From Gammaproteobacteria bacterium (GTDB lineage Bacteria > Pseudomonadota > Gammaproteobacteria > Pseudomonadales > Pseudohongiellaceae), in contig JAQWZF010000036.1 of assembly GCA_029253585.1 (NCBI GenBank), positions 124,001 to 188,000 on the forward strand: 64,000 bases of DNA. Direction: 5' to 3'. The notes under the pieces are model-generated. The model was not told the DNA's origin. It was given only the letters and a program-made list of their open reading frames with translations, and did no database searches. This document shows positions 19,969 through 29,188 of the stretch, piece by piece. Position numbers and translations under genes: made by a program. Within the stretch, counting starts at the first letter, position 1. Each line of letters opens with the position of its first letter.

Positions 19969-20017
19969 ATATCCCTGCCCTGTAAGTACTAATGAAATAC
20001 TAATAAAAAACAATCGC

Positions 20018-21349
20018 TTACGCTTCTGAATCAGCCTCGGCCTCTGCCTTAGGCTCTGGCTTAATCACCTCTTGGTAATCTACCAGCCTATCCGTTACTG
20101 CCGACTGATCGATAATATAGTCGAATACCTGATCTTCAAGAACATTCGACTCAATGGTCCCCAGCTGCTCTTGATTACCGTAATACCAGTTAATGACATC
20201 GTCAGGCGACTCATAGGTGGAGGCCAGCTCCTCAATTGCTTCACGCACCTTTGCCGGATCTGCCTTCAGCTCCTGCTGCTGTATCACTTCACCCAATACC
20301 AGGCCTAGTAATACCCGTCTCGCTGCCTGCTCCTTAAACAAGTCATCGGGGAGCATGTTTGCGTCGATATTTTGCCCGCCACCAAACTGTTGCAAAGCCT
20401 GCTGTCTTAGTTGATGGATCTCTCCCGCTACCAAGGCATCGGGAATATCAGTCTCTACAGCGTCTACCAAGGCATCCATAATCTTGGTTTTGATCTTATT
20501 GCGACTCGCCGTCTTTAATTCGCGGCGCATATTATTCGTTACTTCTTCGCGGAAGGCATCATTACCACCCTCTTCGACACCAAAACTCTTATAGAACTCT
20601 TCATCGACTTCAGGCATTACCTGCTCGCTAACAGAGTGTAGGGTGATCTCGAAGGCCACTTCTTTCCCCGCTAGTTCCTTATTGTGGTACTCCTCGGGAA
20701 AGCTTAAATCCAGAGTAAATACATCGCCCGCCGACTTGCCTTCAATGCCCGCCTCAAATCCCGGAATCATGCGCTCAGAACCCAGAACCAAATTGGTTCC
20801 CTGCGCACTGCCGCCTTCGAATTCTTCGCCATCGAGCTTACCCGCATAGTCGATATTCACCATGTCTTCGCTGGCTGCTGCCCGCTCGGCTACGTCCCAA
20901 GTCTGCCGCTGCTTGCGCAGTGTCTCGATCATCTCATCGATATCCGACTCAGAAATCTCTGCACCAAGGCGCTCTAGCTCAATCTTGGAGAAATCGGGAA
21001 GCGCAATCTCTGGATAAACCTGGAACGTCGCAACAAACTCCAAGTCCTCACCTTCATTTAGGTTCTTCGGATCAATGCTTGGTTGACCCGCTGGTTTCAG
21101 GCTTTCTTGATCGATGGCTTCGTAGAATGACTGGCTCATTAACTCGCCAACTACTTCCTGTCGCACACCCGCGCCGAATTTGCTTTTAATCACCTTGAAG
21201 GGAATTTTCCCCTTGCGAAAGCCATTGAGCTGCACATTGCGTGCAGCCTCCTGCAGACGGCTATTTACTGCGCTATCGACTTTGTGACTGGGAACAGCGA
21301 TGGTCATTTTTCTTTCCAAACCCTGGGTAGTTTCAACGGAAACCTGCAT
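20018..21349 (-). CDS. tig: Trigger factor, ribosome-associated chaperone and prolyl isomerase
   Basis: A 443-residue chaperone that meets nascent chains at the ribosomal exit. The N-terminal ribosome-binding domain contains [17 protein letters not shown], which holds the ribosome-contact loop. An FKBP-type isomerase domain follows at about residues 160-245 ([17 protein letters not shown]), and then the helical C-terminal chaperone arms. A short Glu/Ala-rich tail ends the protein. It is the first gene of the quality-control block and has an AGAGG box upstream of its ATG. Confidence 0.96.
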   Translation of the reverse strand: MQVSVETTQGLERKMTIAVPSHKVDSAVNSRLQEAARNVQLNGFRKGKIPFKVIKSKFGAGVRQEVVGELMSQSFYEAIDQESLKPAGQPSIDPKNLNEGEDLEFVATFQVYPEIALPDFSKIELERLGAEISESDIDEMIETLRKQRQTWDVAERAAASEDMVNIDYAGKLDGEEFEGGSAQGTNLVLGSERMIPGFEAGIEGKSAGDVFTLDLSFPEEYHNKELAGKEVAFEITLHSVSEQVMPEVDEEFYKSFGVEEGGNDAFREEVTNNMRRELKTASRNKIKTKIMDALVDAVETDIPDALVAGEIHQLRQQALQQFGGGQNIDANMLPDDLFKEQAARRVLLGLVLGEVIQQQELKADPAKVREAIEELASTYESPDDVINWYYGNQEQLGTIESNVLEDQVFDYIIDQSAVTDRLVDYQEVIKPEPKAEAEADSEA

Positions 21350-21664
21350 GTATAAACCTCTTCATTTCCAAGCAAAAATACTCGGAATTGTTAACATCTG
21401 ACAGTATCGAGATATGGTACTGAATTAATCTGGATAGTGGCTAGCGATAGCTGGATAACCTGTTTGCACAAGCTATTGATTTTAAGGCTTTTCAAGAAGC
21501 CAACGGGCTACCGCAGGGCCCGCAAAGTGCGCGATTTTCCCACATCGATATCTTAGATTCAATGAGAGAATATGGGCCCTAAGTACTTAATATCAACACC
21601 GCACTTTGTAATTGGATGAACTGAGAGCAATATTGCTAATCTTTAACGGATAGTGACAGGGATT
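21350..21664. other. Divergent intergenic region between tig and mobA
   Basis: 315 bp that must carry the promoters of tig (minus) and mobA (plus). I see no strong sigma-70 pair; a TTGTGC-16-TATCGC pair on the minus strand is weak. No repeat or RNA gene is evident. Confidence 0.5.
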
Positions 21665-22294
21665 ATGATCGATACCTTGCAAATTGGTGGAGTGATTTTA
21701 GCCGGGGGCAAAGCTTCCCGCATGGGTTTTCGAGACAAGGCACTCCAGCCTCTCCATGGAGAAGCCCTACTCGCCCATGTAATCGACAAGGCGAAGCCTC
21801 AGGTAGCTAGTCTAGTGCTTAGTGTTAATCATAATGCGCAGCATTATCAGAGGTTTGGCTTGCCCATCGTCGGCGATCATGTGAAGAACTATGCCGGCCC
21901 TTTGTTGGGCATTTTCAGCGCGATGCGCTGGTTTCTGGAATCCGAACAGCATCGAGATATACAATACCTGGCATGTTTTGCCGCTGATGTACCTGAGTTT
22001 CCCGGCCATGTAGTGCAAGCTTTGGCACGAACGATGCGCATGGAATCTGCTACTGCTACCTATATCGAGCACCGGGGACAGATTCAGCCTCTGTTTTCGC
22101 TTTGGGACCTGACCGCGGTCGATACGGTTGAGGCCGCGCTAACAAAAGGTGTCTACGGACCTAAATTGCTATTCGGCGCTATTGCGGCCACTGCCGTAGA
22201 TATTGAAGGAGACTCTCCCGGCGCATTCTTCAATATTAATAGCCTTGAAGATTTAGAGGCAGCCGCCCTGCTTATTGGTAAAAAACAGCCCTGA
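21665..22294 (+). CDS. mobA: Molybdenum cofactor guanylyltransferase
   Basis: A 209-residue nucleotidyltransferase that transfers GMP from GTP to molybdopterin, making the MGD cofactor of DMSO-reductase-family enzymes. The N-terminal GTP-binding loop GGVILAGGKASRMG and the following DKAL fit the family, as do GDHVKNYAGPLLGI and the acidic FAADVPEF metal site. The ATG at 21665 has ACAGGG 4 bases upstream and is preferred over the GTG at 21653. No other molybdenum gene is in the window. Confidence 0.9.
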   Translation: MIDTLQIGGVILAGGKASRMGFRDKALQPLHGEALLAHVIDKAKPQVASLVLSVNHNAQHYQRFGLPIVGDHVKNYAGPLLGIFSAMRWFLESEQHRDIQYLACFAADVPEFPGHVVQALARTMRMESATATYIEHRGQIQPLFSLWDLTAVDTVEAALTKGVYGPKLLFGAIAATAVDIEGDSPGAFFNINSLEDLEAAALLIGKKQP

Positions 22295-22706
22295 GCGCTG
22301 TACCATTCTTGTTCAGTTGGAATTTTCTGCCGCTTTACAGTTTTTTTCGCTCCTTAGATGAGGTCCCTATCTTATTGTTTCTCTTCAAAAAATTAGCCCT
22401 CACGGTTTTTCAAAACCAGCCCCATCTAATTGATATATATGTGCTTATTGCGATAGTAGCTTAATGGAGCCAGACCTTGCGTAGGGTGCAAATGGCACAA
22501 AATTTGCGCCCTTTAACTGCCAGAAAACAGCGATTAGTCTTATCTTACTCGCTAGCTTGAGGTTGCTTGCCGACATTGAGTGCGGGGCTGACTTTCGGGT
22601 CAGCTGCGACCTTGAGCTAGCGGAGACCAAATTAATTTACTCTTTTCATCTGTGCCATGGGATGAGTATACTCAGACTAATTAATTAGAAGAGAACGCCC
22701 TCAACA
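22295..22706. other. Intergenic region rich in RNA-like hairpins
   Basis: 412 bp between mobA and a small DUF6316-like gene. The first 180 bp are A/T-rich without a recognised gene. The second half holds the strong inverted repeats described separately at 22484-22622, then an 84-bp A/T-rich leader before the small gene. An antisense ORF of 61 codons across the repeats has no family features and is not called. Confidence 0.6.
22484..22622 (+). ncRNA. Candidate structured RNA: hairpin plus three-way junction
   Basis: First hairpin: a 10-bp stem, GGGTGCAAAT (22484-22493) with ATTTGCGCCC (22502-22511), one G-U pair and an 8-base loop. Second unit: a 17-bp stem, 22550-22566 with 22606-22622, with three G-U pairs and no mismatch. 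It encloses a small CCG/CGG hairpin (22570-22585) and a perfect GCTGAC/GTCAGC hairpin with loop TTTCGG (22587-22604). The wobble pairs are valid only if the plus strand is transcribed; on the minus strand they become A-C mismatches. It lies 84 bp before the next gene, so it could be a 5'-leader element or a separate RNA. I do not recognise an Rfam family. Confidence 0.45.
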
Positions 22707-22898
22707 ATGTCTGATAATCGACGCCAAGACGGCTCCCAAGATCCCACACCCGCTCGTAGCGAAAGAATATATAGCGAGCAGGATTTATGGTATTTCCGAG
22801 TCCGCGAAGGAGATGAAATAGGCCCTTTCCGTTATCGCAGTGAAGCACAGAGCAATCTCGATCGGTTCATGGAGCAGTTAAAAGATCAGCTGAGTTAG
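22707..22898 (+). CDS. Small hypothetical protein, DUF6316-like
   Basis: A 63-residue hydrophilic protein. After a charged Arg/Gln/Asp-rich start it has WYFRVREGDEIGPFRYRSEA, the pattern (aromatic strand, REG, GPF, then a helix) that I associate from memory with the small DUF6316 proteins of gammaproteobacteria; a GYF-like fold is possible. Function unknown. ATG at 22707, with a weak AGAAGAGA stretch 8-15 bases upstream. It is the gene directly downstream of the candidate structured RNA. Confidence 0.65.
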   Translation: MSDNRRQDGSQDPTPARSERIYSEQDLWYFRVREGDEIGPFRYRSEAQSNLDRFMEQLKDQLS

Positions 22899-22986
22899 TC
22901 GACTCTGAAGCGTCGACCTTTCATTCCCCTTCCAAAGCTATCGCATATGCACGCGCCCGGCGTCACACTGCGTCTAGCTTGTTTGC

Positions 22987-24987
22987 ATGACAACAACTCC
23001 AATGAATTCATTCAGTAATACGCAGCAAACCATATCTATCGGTTACGGTCCCGGCTATTCCAAAAGCAACGTTTGGGCTGGTTTTAAATCTAAATTAATC
23101 ATTTCCACCGAAATTGTTTCAATAACCGCTGCGCAACGATATAACCTTGCATTAATTCTGCTAGATCACCACCTCACTCGCGAGATAGATCATGCGCAGT
23201 GGGTAGAACAATTCCCAGCGCCATCATCCTGTGCATCGAATCCATGGATTTGAATGCCGACCTGATTCTTTCGAACAATTTACCCTATCGCCAGACTTGC
23301 AAATTATTGGAGATGGCCTGTTACCAATGGGTATTGAAAAGCGAGAAGACAGAGCGCGAAAAAAGGCGTGATACAAGTTTTCGCTACCTGAACAAACTTG
23401 CCGACATCAGCATCTCGCTGTCTTCCGAAGACGACTTGATGACACTACTGAGAAAAATTCTAGAAGAGGGACAGAATATCGCCTGCTGTGATGCGGCGTC
23501 TCTGTTTTTAATAAACGAAATCAACGACCATGAACGCGACCTGCTTTCAAGCTTACGCGAAATGATTCCATTGAGTTCCCGTTTGAAGAGCTGCGATTTC
23601 CTTTAGATGAATCCTCGATTGCGGGCTATGTGCGCATTCAGATACAGAACTCAACATTCCCGACGCCTATCAGCTTTTGAGAGATGCACCCTACGAATTC
23701 AATCGATCCTTTAACCAAAAAACCGGCTATAGAACCAAATCAATGCTCGCCATACCCTTAGCTAACAAACAGCAGGAAGTCATCGGTGTACTCCAATTTA
23801 TTAATCGAAAAAAAGCGCGCTCCTTAAAAGTTACCGGCAAGAATTCTGCTCAAGCTTACACTCTACCCTTCGACAGTGATATCAATGTGTTGCTTCAGGC
23901 CTCGCAGGTCAGGCCGGAATCGCAATTGAAAACACTATCCTACAGAAAAATATAAAGGCCCTATTTGAAGGCTTTGTAAATGCCTCGGTATCGGCGATTG
24001 AACAACGAGACCCAACTACAAGCGGTCACTCGTTCCGCGTCGCAGACTTATTGTGTGGATCTGGCGTCATCCGATTCCTCATCCAACCTCACACGAATGC
24101 GCAACATACGCTTCACCGATAAAGAAGTCAGGGAGCTGAGATATGCTGCTCTGCTCCACGATTTCGGCAAGGTTGGCGTGCGCGAGTCCGTGCGGGTTGA
24201 AGAGAAGAAGCTAACCACTGGAAGCCTTGAAAACATTCTATACCCAATATAGTCGGCCCAAAAAAATTACGTACTCTCGCCCTTGGCAGGCAACTGGAAA
24301 TGTACCGCTCTGGAAATGCTATAGAGTCCGAGTTACACATAATTAATGCACAGCTCGAGACTGACATAGTCCTTCTAAACGAATTCTACGCGACAATCGT
24401 CAGTGCCAACGAACCGAGCGTTTTTTAAGGAAGACAACAAGGAGATGCTCGACAAAATCAGCAATTATAATTTCGATACTTTGGATGACGACATTAAAAT
24501 TATCACCGAAGACGAATTCGACCTGCTGTCAATAAAACGAGGCAGCCTCTCTCTTGGCGAACGAAAAGAGATCGACTCCCATGTTGTGCATACACAAAGC
24601 TTTCTGAACCACATACCATGGACCAAGGTATTTCAAAATCTTCCTACCATTGCCGGCGCACACCATGAGAAGCTAGATGGCAGTGGCTATCCTTATGGTA
24701 TGACTGCCGAGCAAATACCTCTACTTTCGAAGATCATGACAGTCTGTGACATCTTTGACGCACTGACTGCGTCAGACAGACCCTACAAACCCGCAATGGG
24801 ATTAGAGAAAGCACTAGATATTTTGCGGATAGAATCGAAACGAGGATATTTAGACAATGATCTGGTGCAGATCTTCATCGATGCGAATGCATTTAAATGC
24901 ATCGAAAGCAAGGATTATTCATCGACAAATCCAGCAATTGGCACCAGTAACCATCCGTGTGACCACGATCTGCACGAGCACAGCTAA
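22987..24987 (+). pseudogene. GAF / HD-GYP cyclic-di-GMP phosphodiesterase, broken by many frameshifts
   Basis: Remnant of a protein of roughly 650 residues scattered over all three frames. A GAF domain starts at LADISISLSSEDDLMTLL (about 23400). It continues in another frame with FPFEELRFP and SSIAGYV (about 23590), then in another with NIPDAYQLLRDAPYEFN (about 23660), and on to IGVLQFINRK. The HD-GYP domain begins in a further frame with [20 protein letters not shown] (about 23970), then [16 protein letters not shown] with the HD pair (about 24140), and ends with HHEKLDGSGYP and DIFDALTASDRPY (about 24665-24790). At least five frame changes are needed, and more between 24230 and 24430. The catalytic motifs survive but no single frame joins them. 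The N-terminal part (22987-23253) is not recognised. Confidence 0.88.
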
Positions 24988-25156
24988 GGCAAAATCGATT
25001 TAACTCTAAACCGCCTTGCCTTATTGTTATGTGACGGCTATCGCTGTTGCTCCGCTCCCAATAATGGACACTAATGCTGTAGATTAGCAGAGCGAAGCAG
25101 TTTAGAATTACTTAGCGCTTAACCCTGTCGATAGTCGGTCGATACAGAAACTAACT

Positions 25157-25909
25157 ATGCCACTATTCAAAGAACCAGTTGCCCTCGAAGCGTGCCCAGC
25201 CAAGACCGCCGAGTCGATAAGTTATACGGCAACATTTGCCGTTCTCGGCTGGTTGCTTGTCAGCAATTATTCTGGGCTGACCTCAAAGCAGGTCGAGGCT
25301 ATTCCGGTAGCCAATACTACAACCTCCAGCACTTCCCAAGCAGACTTAATCGACACCCGATGGGGTTACCTAGCAACTTTCATAGATAGCGACTCTGCCA
25401 GCGAAGGTGCTTCTGCTAAATCACCCGCCCCTCTGTTCATTGCCGAGGCACAACTAGAGCCCGAGGAAATCAGCGAGTCTATCGACTCGCGTTTAGCTAA
25501 ATTGTCTGAGTGGCATACCGAGCTCGACCAATCTCGACCAATTCAGCTCAGCCAGAGGCGAAATAGAGTCGTTGGTGATGCCAACTGGCATAACTTACAG
25601 CCCAGTGTTGCGCAGCAAAATGATGAGGATTTCGCAGCCGTTGTTCCGCCAGGCCTGCCACTGGCTCTAGTCGAATACCCACTAGATAGTTTTGTGCTCG
25701 AAGATCTTGAGGCCGATACCAGTCAGGCAAGCACCGAGTCGAACTCCTCCAGAGAGATTCGCGAGATCACCGTCACGGGCGCTGAGGCGGAACGTATCGT
25801 CGGCCGGCCTAGCCACATACAAAGACCCCGGATCCCCCGCCCCTCTAGAGCACTGGAAGCGCAGCGCTCCCTGATACTTCCCCCGAGAATTCAGGCGCTT
25901 AGACCCTAA
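25157..25909 (+). CDS. Hypothetical protein with one N-terminal membrane segment
   Basis: 250 residues that I do not recognise. A hydrophobic stretch at about residues 23-41 could be a membrane anchor. The rest is predicted soluble and low in complexity: Ser/Thr/Glu-rich in the middle, then an Arg/Pro-rich end with HIQRPRIPRPSR. A REIREITVTGAEAERIVGRP segment resembles the plug-like or TonB-box-like wording seen in some exported proteins, but this is too short to name a family. The frame is open and codon use is ordinary, so it may be real. It lies between two decayed genes, so its own function is uncertain. Confidence 0.5.
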   Translation: MPLFKEPVALEACPAKTAESISYTATFAVLGWLLVSNYSGLTSKQVEAIPVANTTTSSTSQADLIDTRWGYLATFIDSDSASEGASAKSPAPLFIAEAQLEPEEISESIDSRLAKLSEWHTELDQSRPIQLSQRRNRVVGDANWHNLQPSVAQQNDEDFAAVVPPGLPLALVEYPLDSFVLEDLEADTSQASTESNSSREIREITVTGAEAERIVGRPSHIQRPRIPRPSRALEAQRSLILPPRIQALRP

Positions 25910-25942
25910 TCCATCGACGCATTTGCTTAAAATTGACGCGCG

Positions 25943-26755
25943 TTACCAGCTGTAACTTATTTGACCCAACACCGCCGTATCCGCACTTGCCTCGGTGAAG
26001 CCGAATGCAGTTAGCCCTGTGAAGCTCCAGCTTTCGGATATCTGCCAACTAAAATAAGGAACCAATTCATGGACCTCGGTCGAAAACATGGATGCAGGCT
26101 CCCTAAAATCGTAGAAGGCACCGATATTCCACTTCGGGTTTAGCGGCCTCGCAACCCCCAGCTGCAAATAGGCTGAGTCTTCCAAGCCGGCATATAAATC
26201 TGTTTTTCCACGAAAAGTGTAACCAAATGTGCCAAATAGCACCGAATTTCCATAATTTTGTGAAATATCTACCTGGGTACTATAGTCCATCTCACCTGTG
26301 CCTAGGCCCCTATTCTGATCGGCCGTCGGAATTTTTATATCCAGACGAAGGTCTATAAAAGGGCTGCTTTCTGAGATCGGATCCATCTGGTAGGTAACTG
26401 CTAGTGTAGAATCTCCAATGCCGCTATTCTGCTCCCGCGCAGTGCCGGCAACGGCCCGATTTACACCACCGACGTTAACTAACACGCTACCTACGCCATC
26501 TACTCGCAGGTGAGGTACAGTTAATTCTGCTGCCCACTTACCCTTATTGACGGAGTAGCTTACGGGGAAATACAGAATATCTGTTTTCAAGCTTTCGCCG
26601 TAATCTCCGCTACTAAAGTAAGATGAAACGCTAAGCCTTTGTTTTATATCGCTATAGTCTTGCGAGAAAGCAGAGCCAGGTAGGCTTATGCCTGTAATTA
26701 GCAGATACCCTGCCAATTGAATTACGGGGATTTGAGTTGGTTTAAACGACATCAT
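25943..26755 (-). CDS. Outer-membrane beta-barrel protein, MetA-pathway/transporter-like family
   Basis: A 270-residue exported protein with a signal peptide (about 1-31, ending SAFSQ). It then has alternating amphipathic strands and a C-terminal aromatic residue (QISYSW), the usual signal for outer-membrane insertion. The region SGIGDSTLAVTYQ followed by PFIDLRLDIKIPTAD resembles the 'putative MetA-pathway of phenol degradation' family of porin-like proteins (PF13557), whose members are usually annotated as transporters with unknown substrate. The ATG at 26755 and the next Met at 26752 are equally possible. It is intact, unlike its neighbours on both sides. Confidence 0.72.
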   Translation of the reverse strand: MMSFKPTQIPVIQLAGYLLITGISLPGSAFSQDYSDIKQRLSVSSYFSSGDYGESLKTDILYFPVSYSVNKGKWAAELTVPHLRVDGVGSVLVNVGGVNRAVAGTAREQNSGIGDSTLAVTYQMDPISESSPFIDLRLDIKIPTADQNRGLGTGEMDYSTQVDISQNYGNSVLFGTFGYTFRGKTDLYAGLEDSAYLQLGVARPLNPKWNIGAFYDFREPASMFSTEVHELVPYFSWQISESWSFTGLTAFGFTEASADTAVLGQISYSW

Positions 26756-27045
26756 GAAACGTCACAATTATAGGCTTTAGGAGCATAGCAAATTCTATTC
26801 ATTTACTAATCAAAGCGATACTTGGAATTTTTGAATTTCAGGGATAGGCGGTCATGCAAGTGATTTGAATTGAATCAGTATATTTGACCGGGTGTCTGGC
26901 CTATAGTGGCGGTTATCTCCCGCCATAAACATAGGCAAGACTTATACCGGCTTTTTAATACTATGCCGAATGCATCTATTTGCTATAGGGCCTAGACTAC
27001 GTCACTAAGATTTCAGATAACCGTTATCACAAAAAGGGTAATAAA
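26756..27045. other. Divergent intergenic region with a nested hairpin
   Basis: 290 bp between the beta-barrel gene (minus) and the TPR/barrel pseudogene (plus). A/T-rich. It holds the nested hairpin at 26899-26936. The pseudogene keeps a plausible AAAGGG ribosome-binding site near 27034. Confidence 0.5.
26899..26936. other. Nested inverted repeat (38 bp)
   Basis: Outer 6-bp stem GCCTAT/ATAGGC and inner 6-bp stem TGGCGG/CCGCCA, both perfect. They are joined by a small internal loop (2 and 5 bases) and closed by the 7-base loop TTATCTC. It is about 110 bp before the pseudogene start. It could be a leader structure or an operator. No T-run follows. Confidence 0.45.
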
Positions 27046-28402
27046 ATGAATAAGCAGCAGTTGCTCGCCACTCCCATCGCGTTCCAGGTTTCTCTGCTAC
27101 TAGCTTCAACACCTATCCTCGCGGCAGAAGGTGAATCGCCTGTTTCTGAAATGGACACCCTGATCACGCAAGAGCAATATCAACAAGCCTTTGCACTCGG
27201 ACAAGAGAATTTAGACGAATGGGAAGGCGACCCCGATTTCGACTACGCATTCGGCCTCGCCGCACGGGAATCTGGCAATGCAAATGAATCCGTCTTTGCG
27301 CTTGAACGAGTCGATGCAATTGCAACCGATGCAAGCCTAAGAGCCCTCGCGCGACTGGAGCTAGCCCGAGCCTATTTCGTCAATAATAACCTGACCGCAT
27401 CGGAAAATTTATTCAATGCAGTTTTGGCTAGCAACCCTCCACCGAATGTTCAGCAAAATATTCAAGACTTCCTCCAGCGGATCGAAGCGCGTCAGAATGC
27501 GCAGACACCAACGTTCAACTGGACAATTTCTTCCGTCATCGGGTAGTACAGCAATGCCAACAGCGCCACGTCGAACGGCCTGATCGACACGCCTTTGATC
27601 GGCCAGATTGAACTGGACCCTGCGGAACAAAAGACTGACGATAATTTTTCAAGCATTACAATGCTGAAGACCTACAAATACCCATTTACCCGAGACCGCT
27701 CTCTCAATATCAATCTGAACTTGGGGCACCTGAATAACTTCAACACAGACCAGTTCGATATCGACAACTCGCACGGTGAGCTGCCTATTACTGGGGACAC
27801 GACGTCCACCGGTTCAAACACGGCATATCCACGGGCAAGGTGAATTTGGATCAGAACGGCTTTCAAAAACTCTAGCAGTAGATTCTTCGTGGCAGCGTGA
27901 GGGCGTGAATGGCTGGTACCAATCACTATCCGGCTTCTACACCAAGGCACGCTACGACACAAGTAATGGTGGCGAATTGAATGACCTGCGCGATGTCGAT
28001 CAAATTTTGTTTACAGCAGGACTTACCAAGATTGCGGGCCCACTAACTCATTCATTAAACGTCTATACAGCGGATGAAAGCCCTGCGGCAGCTTCCGGAG
28101 GCGATCACAATGGACGAACATTTACCGGGCTAGCCTACAGTTTACTCTACAGAATTAATGCACAACACACGCCCTACCTGAGCACCTCGTTGCAGGACGT
28201 TGAGCACGATAGCACACACCCCGTTTTCTTTAACACAAAGCATAGTGGCGAAACCAAGTCTCTAACCCTTGGCTGGTTTTAACAGGTAGCAAGAAATTTA
28301 ATGATAACTGGCGAGGCCGGGTTTACCGATAATAGAAGTAATATACCGTTATTCGACTACACTCGATTTAAGTACCAAGCGGGGCTACGTTACCGGTTCT
28401 AA
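27046..28402 (+). pseudogene. TPR / beta-barrel outer-membrane protein (SLAM-like), decayed
   Basis: Remnant of an exported protein of about 450 residues. It has a signal peptide ending near ILAAEG, then TPR-like helices (YQQAFALGQENLDEWEGD, ARLELARAYFVNNNLTASE) and a C-terminal barrel. This order resembles surface lipoprotein assembly modifiers (SLAM, PF04575). Lesions: an in-frame TAG at 27544-27546, where SVIG should lead into a GYDSNANS-like strand; a frame change between about 27780 and 27850; and another after TLGWF near 28282. The last strands reappear in a new frame as FTDNRSNIPLFDYTRF and GLRYRF, ending at the TAA at 28400-28402. The gene is clearly non-functional unless the sequence has errors. 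Confidence 0.82.
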
Positions 28403-28520
28403 TAAAAAGAGATATCAGCAGTTAACTTATCTAAGAGTATAGAAGCCATGCTTGAAACATTATGACCGTGCTAGTGAGTTCAACACCATAGAGCATTAGG
28501 CAAAGAAAAGTTGAACAGAT

Positions 28521-28551
28521 AAAAAAGGGAGGCTAGCAGTTTCCCTTTTTT
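28521..28551. terminator. Bidirectional rho-independent terminator
   Basis: A perfect 10-bp stem AAAAAAGGGA/TCCCTTTTTT with an 11-base loop. It ends in T-runs on both strands and lies between the convergent TPR/barrel pseudogene and msrB. Confidence 0.8.
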
Positions 28552-28598
28552 ATGTTGTCGCTCTACTAGATGATGATTCTAACTAAAGATCGCGGGCT

Positions 28599-29006
28599 CT
28601 AAGAGCCCTCTTCATTTTTGGCTTCGCCCCCATCGAATTGCAGCGAGGCAGAATTAATGCAATCGCGCAGCCCTGTCTCAGGAGGGCCGTCAGGAAACAC
28701 ATGGCCCAGATGAGAGTCACACTTTTTACACACGACTTCAGAGCGAATCATCCCATAGGGCTGATCAGGGTTCTCACCAACAACACCATCCCCTGCCGGG
28801 GCGGAGAAGCTGGGCCAGCCAGAGCCCGAATCATATTTGGTTCCAGACATGAACAGCGCTTCGCCACAGGCGGCGCAGTTGCGTATGCCCGCTGCCTTTA
28901 GATCCCAATATTTGCCAGAAAATGCCGCTCCTGTGCCCGCCTGACGAGTAATCTTATAGGTTTCACTATCGAGCTCCTGCTTCCACTGTTCTTGAGTCTT
29001 ACTCAC
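28599..29006 (-). CDS. msrB: Peptide methionine-R-sulfoxide reductase
   Basis: A 135-residue enzyme that reduces methionine-R-sulfoxide in proteins. It has the zinc pair motifs CAAC and CKKC, the GSGWPSF segment and the catalytic Cys in RDCINSASLQF. The start is GTG at 29006 with a strong AGGAGTAGGGG ribosome-binding region; the in-frame ATG at 29045 would add 13 residues upstream of this site and is less likely. It is divergent from alaA, an arrangement also seen in Pseudomonas. Confidence 0.94.
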   Translation of the reverse strand: MSKTQEQWKQELDSETYKITRQAGTGAAFSGKYWDLKAAGIRNCAACGEALFMSGTKYDSGSGWPSFSAPAGDGVVGENPDQPYGMIRSEVVCKKCDSHLGHVFPDGPPETGLRDCINSASLQFDGGEAKNEEGS

Positions 29007-29188
29007 GCCCCTACTCCTCTCGCTTAATCGAGCCAAATAATACACTGGAAATTGGACTAGGCTCTGCCATCCTGTAGAATCCGCGTTCTCTCAAAAACGC
29101 CTGTTTGACGTAAACAGTTTATTCTAAAGCAATAGCTGCCGATTATTAGTCTGAGACAAGTAATTCAGATAGCAGTAGAGTACGAAGC

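Noticed and set aside
22445..22630. 61-codon minus-strand ORF in the mobA downstream gap
   Set aside because: It coincides with the RNA-like inverted repeats and has no protein features or ribosome-binding site.
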